The notes: generated by a model not told the origin, from the sequence alone. A DNA stretch of 6,201 nucleotides from an uncultured beta proteobacterium (GCA_903932755.1 CAIZHL010000185.1:1-6201); one strand, 5' to 3'; counted from the stretch's first letter, positions 1 through 6,201 are shown. Numbers and translations are program-made.

Positions 1-366
1 AGATTCGGCGATATCCAAAGTCGTGCCCAGCACCAATCGCAAACTGTTGATGCTTCTTGCAAATGCGTCGATTTCTTCGGCATTGATTTCATCGTCTTGG
101 GCGATCACTTTTATCGTTACATCGATCGCCGCGAGCCGCGACTCAAGTAGTTCGTCACGCATCAGTCTTTGGTATTCAGCATCTTTTTTTGCGTCGTTGT
201 TGTAAGCCGTCGGAAACAGTCGACGCAAATTCGCATCATCGGTGGTTGTCGTCAGCGAATCGCGCAACTGTTCGACAAGTTGGGTCAACAACTGCCGATG
301 ATCATCGGCCAGCTCAATTCTGTAGTTTCCGTTTTTGAGCCGAAATATCGGACCATTCTTTTTCAC
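1..366 (-). CDS. DUF2017 family protein, 3' end cut by window edge
   Basis: The minus-strand frame is open from a GTG at 366 to the window edge, giving 122 residues with no stop. The GTG overlaps the clpS stop by four bases (GTGA), a translational coupling arrangement that fixes the start. The protein begins VKKNGPIFRLKNGNYRIEL and later has RLFPTAYNNDAKKDAEYQRL and LMRDELLESRLAAID, then SLRLVLGTTLDI. These match the pattern I remember for the actinobacterial DUF2017 family, whose members commonly follow clpS. The composition is hydrophilic and rich in charged residues, with no signal peptide or membrane segment, so it is probably cytosolic. Its biochemical role is not known to me; the coupling to clpS suggests a role near Clp proteolysis, which is inference. 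The C-terminus lies beyond position 1. The family call is fairly secure, the function is not. Confidence 0.8.
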   Translation of the reverse strand, partial: MKKNGPIFRLKNGNYRIELADDHRQLLTQLVEQLRDSLTTTTDDANLRRLFPTAYNNDAKKDAEYQRLMRDELLESRLAAIDVTIKVIAQDDEINAEEIDAFARSINSLRLVLGTTLDIAES

Positions 367-674
367 AACGTCTCGTGTTCCATTGTCGCCCACAACCCAT
401 GTTCGTGCAGCCTGTACACGTCAAATTCAGCGCGCTCACGCGAACCACTCGAAACAACGGCCCTTCCTTTGTGGTGGACATCGAGCATCAATTCGGTGGC
501 TTTCTCGAGGCTGTAACCAAAGAGTTTTTGAAATACGAATGTCACATACGACATCAAGTTGATCGGGTCGTTCCATACGATCACAATCCACGGACGATCA
601 GACTTTGTTTCGTCTTGCTGATCAATTTCTTGCACCTGGCCAGGCTGCGAACTGGCGAAGGTGAATTCATTCAT
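363..674 (-). CDS. clpS: ClpS, ATP-dependent Clp protease adaptor
   Basis: ClpS binds proteins with N-end-rule N-terminal residues and hands them to the ClpA or ClpC unfoldase of the Clp protease in the cytosol. From the ATG at 674 the product is 103 residues, normal for the family. An unstructured acidic N-terminal extension (about 1-26) precedes the core RPWIVIVWNDPINLMSYV (27-44). N35 and D36 are the usual N-degron pocket residues, and H67 in LMLDVHHKGRA matches the conserved pocket histidine. The C-terminal part, FDVYRLHEHGLWATMEH, completes the fold. The frame stays open upstream to 767, but those extra 31 residues do not look like ClpS and would run into ctaB on the other strand, so I prefer 674. 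No clear Shine-Dalgarno precedes this ATG. The gene is coupled to the DUF2017 gene through a GTGA overlap. Confidence 0.92.
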   Translation of the reverse strand: MNEFTFASSQPGQVQEIDQQDETKSDRPWIVIVWNDPINLMSYVTFVFQKLFGYSLEKATELMLDVHHKGRAVVSSGSRERAEFDVYRLHEHGLWATMEHETL

Positions 675-723
675 ATCTATAGTGTGGCGTACGAAATTGA
701 CAATTTCATCGTACGATTGGCGC

Positions 724-1656
724 GTGCCGATCAACGTTCGACCCGTAGTTCCATCGCGTTTGTTCAATCACGAGTCGAACCGTTCACCAAAGTCGGTTCT
801 CGGCGGTTACATCGCACTGACAAAGCCAAGAATCATCGAATTGTTGTTGATCACGACTGTGCCAACAATGGTTTTGGCAGCAGGCGAGTGGCCGGCGTGG
901 TCACTAATTGCAATCACGTTGTTGGGTGGTTCATTGGCCGCGGGCGGTGCGAATGCAATCAATATGTATATCGATCGTGACATCGACAAGTTGATGAAGC
1001 GCACACAAACTCGTCCGCTTGTCACCGGGCTGATTAAGCCGCGCAACGCACTTGTCTTTGCAATCGTGTTAGAAGCAGTTGCTTTCGTCGTGTTGTGGTC
1101 TGGCGCAAATTTGCTCTCTGCAGTTTTGGCGTTGAGCGCAACTGCTTTTTATGTTTTTGTCTACTCGTTGTGGTTAAAGCGCACTAGCAAACAAAACATT
1201 GTTATCGGTGGCGCGGCGGGTGCGGTGCCGACACTTGTCGGTTGGGCAGCAGTCACAAACTCGGTTGGTTGGCCGGCGATTTGGCTGTTCATCATTATTT
1301 TCTTGTGGACACCACCACACTTTTGGGCTCTGGCAATTCGTCACTCAGACGAATATCGCGCAGCAAATGTGCCTATGTTGCCCTCGGTTGTATCGATCGA
1401 AAAGACCATTCGCACGATGGTCATATATACGGTCATCCTGACACTCGTGTCGTTTGTGATGATTCCGGTTTCAGGTCTCGGTCTGATTTACGGCGTGACA
1501 GCGGCGTTGGTTGGCTTTGGTTTTGTTGTCGGCACAGCGATGCTCAGTCGCCGTCCGACAGATGCTTGGTCGATGCGTGTGTTTTCGTTCTCGATCACTT
1601 ACGTAACTTTGTTGTTCGGCGCTTTGATGGTGGATGTCTTAGTTTCAGCGACTTAG
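724..1656 (+). CDS. ctaB: Protoheme IX farnesyltransferase (heme O synthase)
   Basis: CtaB transfers a farnesyl group from farnesyl diphosphate to the vinyl group of heme b, making heme O for heme-copper oxidases. It is a polytopic UbiA-superfamily membrane enzyme. From the GTG at 724 it has 310 residues, near the usual length. GGYIALTKPRIIELLL (27-42) opens the conserved part. The prenyl-diphosphate/Mg site NAINMYIDRDID is at 77-88, the second conserved loop LKRTSKQNIVIGGAAGAVP at 151-169, and WTPPHFWALA at 195-204. About nine hydrophobic helices follow in the expected order. The start is uncertain: in-frame GTGs at 661 and 682 give 331 and 324 residues, but 661 overlaps clpS, and none of the three has a good Shine-Dalgarno. 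It lies 54 bases before an oxidase subunit I-like gene on the same strand, consistent with a cytochrome oxidase cluster. Confidence 0.95.
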   Translation: MPINVRPVVPSRLFNHESNRSPKSVLGGYIALTKPRIIELLLITTVPTMVLAAGEWPAWSLIAITLLGGSLAAGGANAINMYIDRDIDKLMKRTQTRPLVTGLIKPRNALVFAIVLEAVAFVVLWSGANLLSAVLALSATAFYVFVYSLWLKRTSKQNIVIGGAAGAVPTLVGWAAVTNSVGWPAIWLFIIIFLWTPPHFWALAIRHSDEYRAANVPMLPSVVSIEKTIRTMVIYTVILTLVSFVMIPVSGLGLIYGVTAALVGFGFVVGTAMLSRRPTDAWSMRVFSFSITYVTLLFGALMVDVLVSAT

Positions 1657-1710
1657 TGCAATAGAGAAGTTTCCTTATTAAACGCTGAAACTGTTAGCGT
1701 TATCTGAGTT

Positions 1711-2541
1711 ATGACGGCAATTGATTCAAGCCATTCGGCGACGAGTTCATCGGGGTCGATAGCCACCAGATCAACACTCCTCGGCACAATTGCGGCGTAT
1801 TTAACAGCCAGCGACCACAAGCGCATCGGACGACTACTCATTTCAGTTTCCGCAATTTTCGCTATTGCCACGGCAATCGAAGGGGCAATCTTGGGCATTG
1901 AAAGAATCAGCCCGTCAAGTTCGATCGTCGATGCCGACATCATCGTTCAATTGTTTTCGGCACTTCGTTTTGATCTGATTTTTTCGGTTGCCGCACCGAT
2001 GATGTTGGGTCTGGCGGTTGCTGTTGTCCCGATGCAAGTTGGTGCTCGAGCACTTGCTTTTGCTCGCTCGGCAATGCTCGGTTTTTATCTTTGGCTATTC
2101 GGCGTGATTTTGGTCGGCTCGTCGTATCTAAATAATGGTGGCCCAGGCGGCGGCAATGCCGAGATGGTCGATCTGTTTCTTGTAGGTCTCGGTTTAGTTA
2201 TTGCAGGATTACTCTTGATCAGCGCCTCGGTCGCCACCACAGTTCTGGCATCTCGCCAAGCAGGCATGACCTTGATGCAAACTCCGATTTTTTCTTGGTC
2301 AGCTTTAGTCGCAAGTATTTCAATGTTGCTGACTTTGCCAGTCATGGCAGGCGCAATGATTTATGTTGCCGTTGACCACGCTTATGAACGGGCAACATTT
2401 GGTGCAACCGAAGGTGTAAACGCTTGGATTGGCTGGGCCTTCACAACACCGCAAATATTTATTGTTGCGATTCCAACTCTTGGTGTGCTCGCTCAGATTG
2501 TTGCAACCATGACTCGCGGCAAGCAACCGCTTCGCCGCTGA
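1711..2541 (+). CDS. Heme-copper oxidase subunit I-like protein without metal-ligand histidines, truncated
   Basis: This ATG frame encodes 276 residues with six hydrophobic segments (about 43-64, 88-108, 122-140, 154-180, 195-219, 245-266) after a Ser-rich N-terminus. Subunit I landmarks are visible: [15 protein letters not shown] (105-119), the NGGP-type loop at 142-145, [19 protein letters not shown] (182-200) and TLPVMAGAM (208-216). Key residues are changed. The helix II region has L85 where the low-spin heme histidine is expected, and the CuB signature GHPEVY reads TTPQIF (245-250). The only histidines are H8, H36 and H223, all outside the helices. It therefore probably cannot bind heme or CuB through these sites; a structural or regulatory paralogue is an inference. 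The final KQPL (271-274) aligns with the RKPLFGY stretch of normal subunit I, after which about half the protein is missing because the sequence enters foreign DNA. No clear ribosome-binding site was seen. A 6-bp inverted repeat (1681-1686/1696-1701) lies just upstream. Confidence 0.75.
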   Translation: MTAIDSSHSATSSSGSIATRSTLLGTIAAYLTASDHKRIGRLLISVSAIFAIATAIEGAILGIERISPSSSIVDADIIVQLFSALRFDLIFSVAAPMMLGLAVAVVPMQVGARALAFARSAMLGFYLWLFGVILVGSSYLNNGGPGGGNAEMVDLFLVGLGLVIAGLLLISASVATTVLASRQAGMTLMQTPIFSWSALVASISMLLTLPVMAGAMIYVAVDHAYERATFGATEGVNAWIGWAFTTPQIFIVAIPTLGVLAQIVATMTRGKQPLRR

Positions 2542-3607
2542 CCAGGCTCAGGGCTTCGCCGCTGGCGCCGGCACGTCCGGTGCGGCCGATGCGGTGGATG
2601 TAGTCCTCGGGCACATTCGGCAACTCGAAATTCACCACGCGCGGCAGGGAATCGATGTCTAGTCCGCGCGCGGCAATGTCGGTGGCGACCAGGGCCGCGA
2701 GCTTGCCGGACTTGAAGTCGGCAAGCGCCCGGGTGCGGGCGTTCTGCGACTTGTTGCCGTGCAGCGCCGCGGTGCGTATGCCTGCCTGCTCCAGCTTGCG
2801 CGCCAGTGCGTCGGAACCATGCTTGGTACGGCAGAACACCAGCACCTGATGCCAGCCGTGGGCGGCGAACAGATGCAGCAGCAGGTCGCGTTTCTGGTCC
2901 TGATCGACCTTGATCACGGTATGCGTCACCAGTTCGGCCGGCGCATTGCGGCGCGCGACTTCGACCATGGCCGGATCCCTGAGCACGGCGTGGGCCAGTT
3001 CGCGCACTTCGGCAGCGAAGGTGGCGGAGAACATCAGGTTCTGGCGGACTTTCGGCAGCTTCTCGATGATGCGGCGGATGTCGCGGATGAAGCCCATGTC
3101 GAACATGCGGTCGGCTTCGTCCAGCACCAGGGTCTGCACTTTCGACAGGTCGACGGTGCGCTGGCCGAGGTGATCGAGCAGGCGCCCGGGGGTGGCGACG
3201 AGGATGTCGATGCCGCGGCGCATGGTCTGGATCTGCGGATTGATGCCGACCCCGCCGAACACGGCGAGGCTGCGCAGGCCGGTGTGGGCGCCATAGACGC
3301 GAACGCTTTCCAGCACCTGGGCGGCAAGCTCACGCGTCGGCACCAGCACCAGCACGCGCGGCGCGGTGTGGGTGATCTTCTGCAAGGGGCTGCCGGTTTG
3401 GCCGGCGACCGGATTCGTCAGACGCTGCAGGATGGGCAGCACGAAGGCCGCAGTCTTGCCGGTGCCGGTCTGGGCCAGGGCTTCGAGGTCGCGGCCGGCG
3501 AGGATGTGGGGAATGGCCTGCTGCTGCACAGGGGTGGGCGTGGTGTAGCCCTGCTCGCCAATGGCGCGCAGGAGCTCGGCCGACAGGCCGAGATCGGTGA
3601 ACTGCAT
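2459..3607 (-). CDS. rhlE: RhlE-type DEAD-box ATP-dependent RNA helicase, C-terminus replaced at junction
   Basis: This is an ATP-dependent RNA helicase of the RhlE group, acting in the cytosol on structured RNA in ribosome assembly or RNA decay. From the ATG at 3607 the order of motifs is complete: Q motif F3 and [14 protein letters not shown] (20-33), Walker A AQTGTGKT (45-52), PTRELA (90-95), DEAD (163-166), SAT (194-196), [12 protein letters not shown] (308-319) and [10 protein letters not shown] (338-347). The start is supported by AGAGGT at 3615-3620, about 8 bases upstream; the GTG at 3637 would add ten residues unlike the family. Native homology ends near LSLVS (353-357, about position 2537). 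The last ~25 residues, down to the stop at 2459, are the antisense of the oxidase-like gene, so the usual end of the helicase core and the basic C-terminal tail are missing. A related paralogue of the DEAD-box family is possible, but RhlE fits best. Confidence 0.9.
   Translation of the reverse strand: MQFTDLGLSAELLRAIGEQGYTTPTPVQQQAIPHILAGRDLEALAQTGTGKTAAFVLPILQRLTNPVAGQTGSPLQKITHTAPRVLVLVPTRELAAQVLESVRVYGAHTGLRSLAVFGGVGINPQIQTMRRGIDILVATPGRLLDHLGQRTVDLSKVQTLVLDEADRMFDMGFIRDIRRIIEKLPKVRQNLMFSATFAAEVRELAHAVLRDPAMVEVARRNAPAELVTHTVIKVDQDQKRDLLLHLFAAHGWHQVLVFCRTKHGSDALARKLEQAGIRTAALHGNKSQNARTRALADFKSGKLAALVATDIAARGLDIDSLPRVVNFELPNVPEDYIHRIGRTGRAGASGEALSLVSGEAVACRESWLQQSERAHQELESQQ
2523..2545. other. 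Junction between two unrelated genomes (probable assembly chimera)
   Basis: Base composition, codon use and taxonomic character change here. To the left, the plus-strand oxidase-like gene still matches its family up to about 2532. To the right, the minus-strand helicase gene matches its family from about 2537 upward. Both are cut at the same place, and each apparent C-terminus is simply the antisense of the other gene. The exact breakpoint cannot be fixed because the bases around 2529-2540 fit both sides. Confidence 0.85.
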
Positions 3608-3951
3608 GTTGATTACCTCTGAAGCCGACCCCCGCACACGTGCAGGCCAATCTGGGCGGAAACTTCTATGGGGTCTAACCTTCGGGGGGACCAGGACGAA
3701 AACGTCATGTCGCCGTTAAGGCACGACCGGCAGACTGGGGCGCGGTCGCTGAGGAGTTGAAGCGGGGCGCACTGTAACACAGGCCGCGGGCGCTGCCGGA
3801 ATTACTTTCGCCGTAGCGCCAGCGCCGACTTTCCGGATCCGGGGCTTGCGTCAAGCGTCCGCTCGGTGGGCAGCCCTTTGTGGTTCGTCACGCCGGGGAA
3901 ACAAGGTCTCCCCGGACCATGATCCGGGGACGGGCTGAACTTTGCGGCGAT
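3608..3951. other. Intergenic region between the rubredoxin gene and rhlE
   Basis: No coding frame with family resemblance was seen in these 344 bases. The part near 3610-3780 is presumably the rhlE leader and promoter region on the minus strand, but I could not pick out a convincing -35/-10 pair. The ribosome-binding site of rhlE is at 3615-3620. Inverted repeats at 3893-3930, listed separately, probably belong to the 3' end of the ubi operon. The word GATCCGGGG occurs twice (3836-3844 and 3921-3929), suggesting repeat-derived DNA. Confidence 0.5.
3893..3930 (-). terminator. Possible hairpin terminator after the rubredoxin gene
   Basis: TCCCCGGA (3909-3916) and TCCGGGGA (3923-3930) form a perfect 8-bp stem with a 6-base loop, 21 bases past the rubredoxin stop. 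A second copy of the left pairing partner, CCGGGGA at 3893-3899, can pair instead with 3909-3915 around a 9-base loop, so the two hairpins exclude each other. There is no proper T-run on the minus strand after either stem, so this is a weak terminator candidate or a REP-like palindrome. Confidence 0.35.
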
Positions 3952-4116
3952 TCAGACTTCCATCATCACAAAGTCATGCTTGGCAACGCCGCACTCGGGA
4001 CAGACGAATCCGTCCGGAACGTCGGCCCAGCGCGTGCCCGGCGCGATGCCGTGTTCCTCGTCGCCGAGAGCCTCGTCATAGACCCAGCCGCAGACGATGC
4101 ATTGCCATTTCTTCAT
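3952..4116 (-). CDS. Rubredoxin
   Basis: A 54-residue protein starts [16 protein letters not shown] and ends HDFVMMEV. It has the two rubredoxin CxxC pairs, C6/C9 and C39/C42, which bind one iron through four cysteines. [12 protein letters not shown] lies between them, and [11 protein letters not shown] is at 39-49. Rubredoxins are small cytosolic one-electron carriers. F37 stands where many members have Trp just before the second pair. The length matches the usual 50-60 residues. GGGAG at 4123-4127, about six bases upstream, supports the ATG. It follows ubiT by 48 bases on the same strand and is likely the last gene of the ubiU-ubiV-ubiT operon. A role as electron donor for UbiU/UbiV is inference from position only; it could equally serve a reductase elsewhere in the cell. 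Confidence 0.95.
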   Translation of the reverse strand: MKKWQCIVCGWVYDEALGDEEHGIAPGTRWADVPDGFVCPECGVAKHDFVMMEV

Positions 4117-4164
4117 TGCCGACTCCCGCGAAAAAACCGAATGCTACCGCAAGCGGCGCCGCTG

Positions 4165-4641
4165 TCACCCCTTGGCGAGGAAGGAGGGGCGCAATCCCTG
4201 CCAGGAGAGTTGCGGCCACTCCATGGCGTCGAGCATGTTCTTGACACGCAGGCCGAGCTCGGTATCGCCTTCGATCGAGAGGGTGCGGTTGAAGAACAGG
4301 GTATCGGGGTCTTCCTGCCGGCTGACCATCTGCAGGTAGGCCGAGAGCGGCGCGGTGAAGTGCAGGTCGGGCTTGCCGGCATCGCCGAACAGCGGGCGAA
4401 AGGCACCTCGGGCGTAGGTGAAGTCAGCCACCATGCCGGTGTCCGTCACCGTCACGCGAAAGCGCCGCTCCTCGATCTGGGACAGCGTTTCCTCGGGCAG
4501 CACGCCGAGCTTCTTCGCCGCGTTGAGCGCCAGCGCCAGGTTGAGCGAATGCGGCCACTGCGGCAGGCGCATGCCCAGGCGCCCGATCAGTGCAGGCAGG
4601 GCGAAGGCCGGAATCTTGGGAATGCGCGAACTGTCGATCAT
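4165..4641 (-). CDS. ubiT: UbiT, SCP2-domain protein of O2-independent ubiquinone synthesis
   Basis: UbiT is an accessory lipid-binding protein of the SCP2 (sterol carrier) family, needed with UbiU and UbiV to make ubiquinone without oxygen. It is thought to carry or present the hydrophobic intermediates, in place of UbiJ of the aerobic pathway. The product from the ATG at 4641 is 158 residues. The SCP2 domain covers about 35-140. The most diagnostic stretch is SRQEDPDTLFFNRTLSIEG (107-125), followed by DTELGLRVKN (126-135), which closely parallels enterobacterial UbiT. The N-terminus (1-33) is hydrophobic and proline-rich, as in other members. AAAGGA at 4647-4652 gives a good ribosome-binding site; a longer frame to 4680 adds an unrelated Arg-rich leader. 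It lies 62 bases after ubiV and 48 before the rubredoxin gene, so one transcript is likely. Confidence 0.92.
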   Translation of the reverse strand: MIDSSRIPKIPAFALPALIGRLGMRLPQWPHSLNLALALNAAKKLGVLPEETLSQIEERRFRVTVTDTGMVADFTYARGAFRPLFGDAGKPDLHFTAPLSAYLQMVSRQEDPDTLFFNRTLSIEGDTELGLRVKNMLDAMEWPQLSWQGLRPSFLAKG

Positions 4642-4703
4642 GGGTGTCCTTTGGTTGCGGCGCGCCGAGCAAGGTGCCAATGATACCGGCGTTGGCCGGG
4701 TTT

Positions 4704-5585
4704 TCAGGCGCCGACGCTGGCGGTGCCGGCGCGACCGAACCAGAAGCCGTTCACCAGTCCCGCCGGAGCCCAGGCCGCATTGTCCTCCACCGGCTCACCC
4801 CTGCGCGCCCGATCGAAGGCATCGAGGATGTCGAAGGTGTGCGTCGCCTGCGGGCTGACGCGCACGGCGTCGATGCCCAGCGCCAGCAGCTGCGGCATCT
4901 GCATCAGCAGGCTGTGGGTCTGCGCCGACATGGTCTGGATCCCGTTCAGCGTCAGAAAGGCGCGCGCCTCGCGGGTGTTCACCAGCATGCCGTCGGGATG
5001 GTCGAGGCACTTGAACTGGCAGTCGTCCTTGTTCAGGCCGTAGTGTCGTGCAGTGAAGCAGCGCGCCGAAAAGGCCAGCGGCAGCTTGCCGAAGGCGAAC
5101 ACCTCGGTTTCCATGCCGGCCGGGCGCGACGCGTGCAGGGTCTCGATGGCCTTGCCGTCGAGTTCCAGCGGCGGCAACCAGCTCTTGGCGCCTTGCGCGG
5201 CAAAAAAAGCCAGGGTCTGTTCGTTGTAGATGTTGAGGTGCGGCCCGGCGACGAAGCCCAGGTCTTCGTCGCCGGCCAGCTTCACCGCGCCGAGGTCGTT
5301 GGCCTCGATGATGCCGCCGGCATCGGCCATGAGGCGGCGCAGGGCCTTGAGGTCGCTTTCCGATTCGAGCAGGGCCTGCGCCGTGAGCACGACTTCCTTG
5401 CCGGCTTCGCGCAAGTCCTTTGCCAGTCCGATCCAGTCGGCAGTGCGCAGCTGCTGGCGACGCGAGCAGACGGCCTCGCCGAGGTAGATGCGATCGATCG
5501 CCGGATGCTGCGCCGCCTGGGCGTAGAACTCCATGACCTCGGCCTTGGGCCAGAAGAACAGCAGTGGGCCAAGGGTTATTTGCAC
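4704..5585 (-). CDS. ubiV: UbiV, U32 peptidase-like Fe-S protein of O2-independent ubiquinone synthesis
   Basis: UbiV pairs with UbiU in a heterodimer required for hydroxylating the ubiquinone ring without O2. It belongs to the U32 peptidase family but acts as an Fe-S protein. The product has 293 residues, the normal length, and starts [14 protein letters not shown], matching the family N-terminus; the start codon is GTG at 5583-5585 with only a weak upstream purine stretch. The four cluster cysteines are C40 (LGEAVCSRR), C176 ([12 protein letters not shown]), C189 and C193 (DDCQFKC), with the spacings C-x12-C-x3-C I remember from E. coli UbiV. LNGIQTMS (213-220) and [17 protein letters not shown] (241-257) are further family blocks. 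All cysteines of the protein are these four. It follows ubiU after a 109-base gap that holds a palindromic repeat, so it may be translated from the ubiU transcript or have its own promoter. Confidence 0.95.
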   Translation of the reverse strand: MQITLGPLLFFWPKAEVMEFYAQAAQHPAIDRIYLGEAVCSRRQQLRTADWIGLAKDLREAGKEVVLTAQALLESESDLKALRRLMADAGGIIEANDLGAVKLAGDEDLGFVAGPHLNIYNEQTLAFFAAQGAKSWLPPLELDGKAIETLHASRPAGMETEVFAFGKLPLAFSARCFTARHYGLNKDDCQFKCLDHPDGMLVNTREARAFLTLNGIQTMSAQTHSLLMQMPQLLALGIDAVRVSPQATHTFDILDAFDRARRGEPVEDNAAWAPAGLVNGFWFGRAGTASVGA

Positions 5586-5616
5586 GGCGCACGACCCGGA
5601 AACGAAAATCTCAAGC

Positions 5617-5683
5617 CGTCATTCCGGGCTTGACCCGGAATCCAGTCGCGCAATCCTGGATTCCCGCGTGCGCGGGAATGACG
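5617..5683. repeat. 67-bp composite palindromic repeat between ubiU and ubiV
   Basis: The ends are inverted: CGTCATTCC (5617-5625) and GGAATGACG (5675-5683). Inside are two hairpins: ATTCCGGG/CCCGGAAT (5621-5628/5634-5641, 5-base loop) and ATTCCCGCG/CGCGGGAAT (5660-5668/5671-5679). GGAATCCAG (5637-5645) is also the exact complement of CTGGATTCC (5656-5664), so alternative folds exist. Sequences of this GTCATTCC...CTGGATTCCCGC type are common intergenic repeats in many Proteobacteria. In the ubi mRNA it could pause, protect or end transcription. Confidence 0.85.
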
Positions 5684-5694
5684 TTCTAACGCCT

Positions 5695-6201
5695 TCAACG
5701 CCATGGCCTGTTGTAGGCACCGAGCGTGATCTGCGAACCCTCGGCGACCTTGCTGAGTTCCGCGGCCCAAGCCGGCTTCACCTTGTAGTTGTCCGGCGCG
5801 GCAATCGCCGCATCGAGCGCCTGGCGCAGGTTGCGCGTGACCTGGGCGACGTAGGTCGGGCTGCGCTGGCGGCCTTCGACCTTGATCGCGGAGACGCCGA
5901 TGCGGATGATCTCCGGCAGCATTTCCAGCACGTTGAGGCTGGCCGGTTCCTCCATCGCGTAATAGGTCTCGCCGGCGACCTCGAAGCGGCCCTTGCAGAT
6001 GGTCGGGTAGCCGGCGTTCTCGTCGTTGCCGTAGCGGTCGATGAGGATGCCGTTGAGCCGCACGTCCATCTCGGTCGGCTTCTTCTCCCACTGCACGTAC
6101 TTGGCCGGCGAACAGGCGCCGACCGTGTTGGGCGATTCGCCGGTGGCCCAGGACGACAGCCAGCAGCGGCCCTCGTTCATCACGCACAGGCTGCCGAAAC
6201 C
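5695..6201 (-). CDS. ubiU: UbiU, U32 peptidase-like Fe-S protein, N-terminus beyond window
   Basis: This is the partner of UbiV in O2-independent ubiquinone hydroxylation. The frame is open from the right window edge to TGA at 5695-5697, giving 168 residues, about half of the usual ~330. The first visible residues GFGSLCVMNEGRCWLSS are internal to the family, so the Met codon at 6180 is not the start. Four cysteines at visible positions 6, 13, 30 (VGACSPAK) and 69 (YPTICKGR) have spacings of 7, 17 and 39. These are the same as C169/C176/C193/C232 that I recall for E. coli UbiU, the [4Fe-4S] ligands. IKVEGRQRSPTYV (105-117) is the usual U32 block. The C-terminus ends AYNRPWR. It is the first visible gene of the minus-strand ubi operon; its promoter, where an FNR-type site would be expected, lies outside the window. 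Confidence 0.94.
   Translation of the reverse strand, partial: GFGSLCVMNEGRCWLSSWATGESPNTVGACSPAKYVQWEKKPTEMDVRLNGILIDRYGNDENAGYPTICKGRFEVAGETYYAMEEPASLNVLEMLPEIIRIGVSAIKVEGRQRSPTYVAQVTRNLRQALDAAIAAPDNYKVKPAWAAELSKVAEGSQITLGAYNRPWR

Noticed and set aside
677..682. Symmetrical CTATAG as a shared -10 element for clpS and ctaB
   Set aside because: On the minus strand it lies too close to the clpS ATG to place a transcript start before it, and no matching -35 element is visible on the plus strand.
375..980. Plus-strand frame of 201 codons over clpS and the start of ctaB
   Set aside because: It is antisense to clpS and out of frame with ctaB, both of which have clear family signatures.
1681..1701. 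Inverted repeat AACGCT/AGCGTT before the oxidase-like gene as an operator
   Set aside because: Only six base pairs with a nine-base loop; this can occur by chance and no known operator matches.
2459..2537. A novel C-terminal extension of the helicase
   Set aside because: These residues are the antisense of the oxidase-like gene with a different base composition, so they come from the junction and are not a real domain.
2759..3622. Long plus-strand open frame of 287 codons across rhlE
   Set aside because: It is antisense to rhlE; its His/Gln/Gly-rich composition is what antisense of GC-rich helicase codons gives. No family resemblance.
3880..4683. Plus-strand frame of 267 codons across the rubredoxin gene and ubiT
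   Set aside because: It covers two well-supported minus-strand genes and has no motif of its own.
4590..5633. Long plus-strand open frame of 347 codons across ubiV
   Set aside because: It is antisense to ubiV, which has full family motifs. Long open antisense frames are expected in GC-rich DNA, and this one has no recognisable domain.
5576..6187. Second minus-strand frame of 203 codons over ubiU
   Set aside because: It is frame-shifted relative to the UbiU frame, and its Arg/Gly-rich product looks like a GC-driven shadow; its 3' part runs through the palindromic repeat.

Overview
The window looks like two unrelated bacterial genomes joined end to end at about position 2530. Positions 1 to ~2530 have roughly even base composition, loose codon use with many A/T third positions, few Shine-Dalgarno sequences, and genes typical of Actinomycetota (the CtaB sequence resembles Acidimicrobiia-type proteins). 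Positions ~2530 to 6201 are clearly GC-rich with G/C-ending codons and visible Shine-Dalgarno sites, and carry genes typical of Betaproteobacteria (Rhodocyclales-like is my best guess). These taxon calls rest on remembered family sequences, not on a search.

Left part. A DUF2017-family gene (cut by the left window edge) and clpS overlap by four bases on the minus strand. This is the usual actinobacterial pairing around the N-degron adaptor of the Clp protease. Head to head with clpS, on the plus strand, are ctaB (protoheme IX farnesyltransferase, heme O synthase) and a gene for a heme-copper oxidase subunit I-like membrane protein. That second protein lacks every metal-binding histidine expected in the part present, so it is probably a non-catalytic paralogue. 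It is cut off by the junction at about half the family length.

Junction. The oxidase-like gene on the plus strand and an rhlE DEAD-box helicase gene on the minus strand run into each other tail to tail. Both lose homology to their families within the same dozen bases, and composition changes there too. An assembly chimera is the simplest explanation; a real recombination is possible but less likely.

Right part. All genes are on the minus strand. Read in that direction they are ubiU (cut by the right window edge), ubiV, ubiT, a 54-residue rubredoxin gene, and then, after a 344-base gap, rhlE. UbiU, UbiV and UbiT make up the O2-independent ubiquinone pathway, in which the Fe-S proteins UbiU and UbiV support ring hydroxylation without oxygen and UbiT is an SCP2-type lipid-binding partner. 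All eight iron-sulfur cysteines of UbiU and UbiV are present. The rubredoxin 48 bases behind ubiT could be an electron carrier for this pathway, which is the most testable biological idea here. A 67-base palindromic repeat sits between ubiU and ubiV, and competing hairpins follow the rubredoxin gene. No tRNA, rRNA, CRISPR or insertion sequence was seen.
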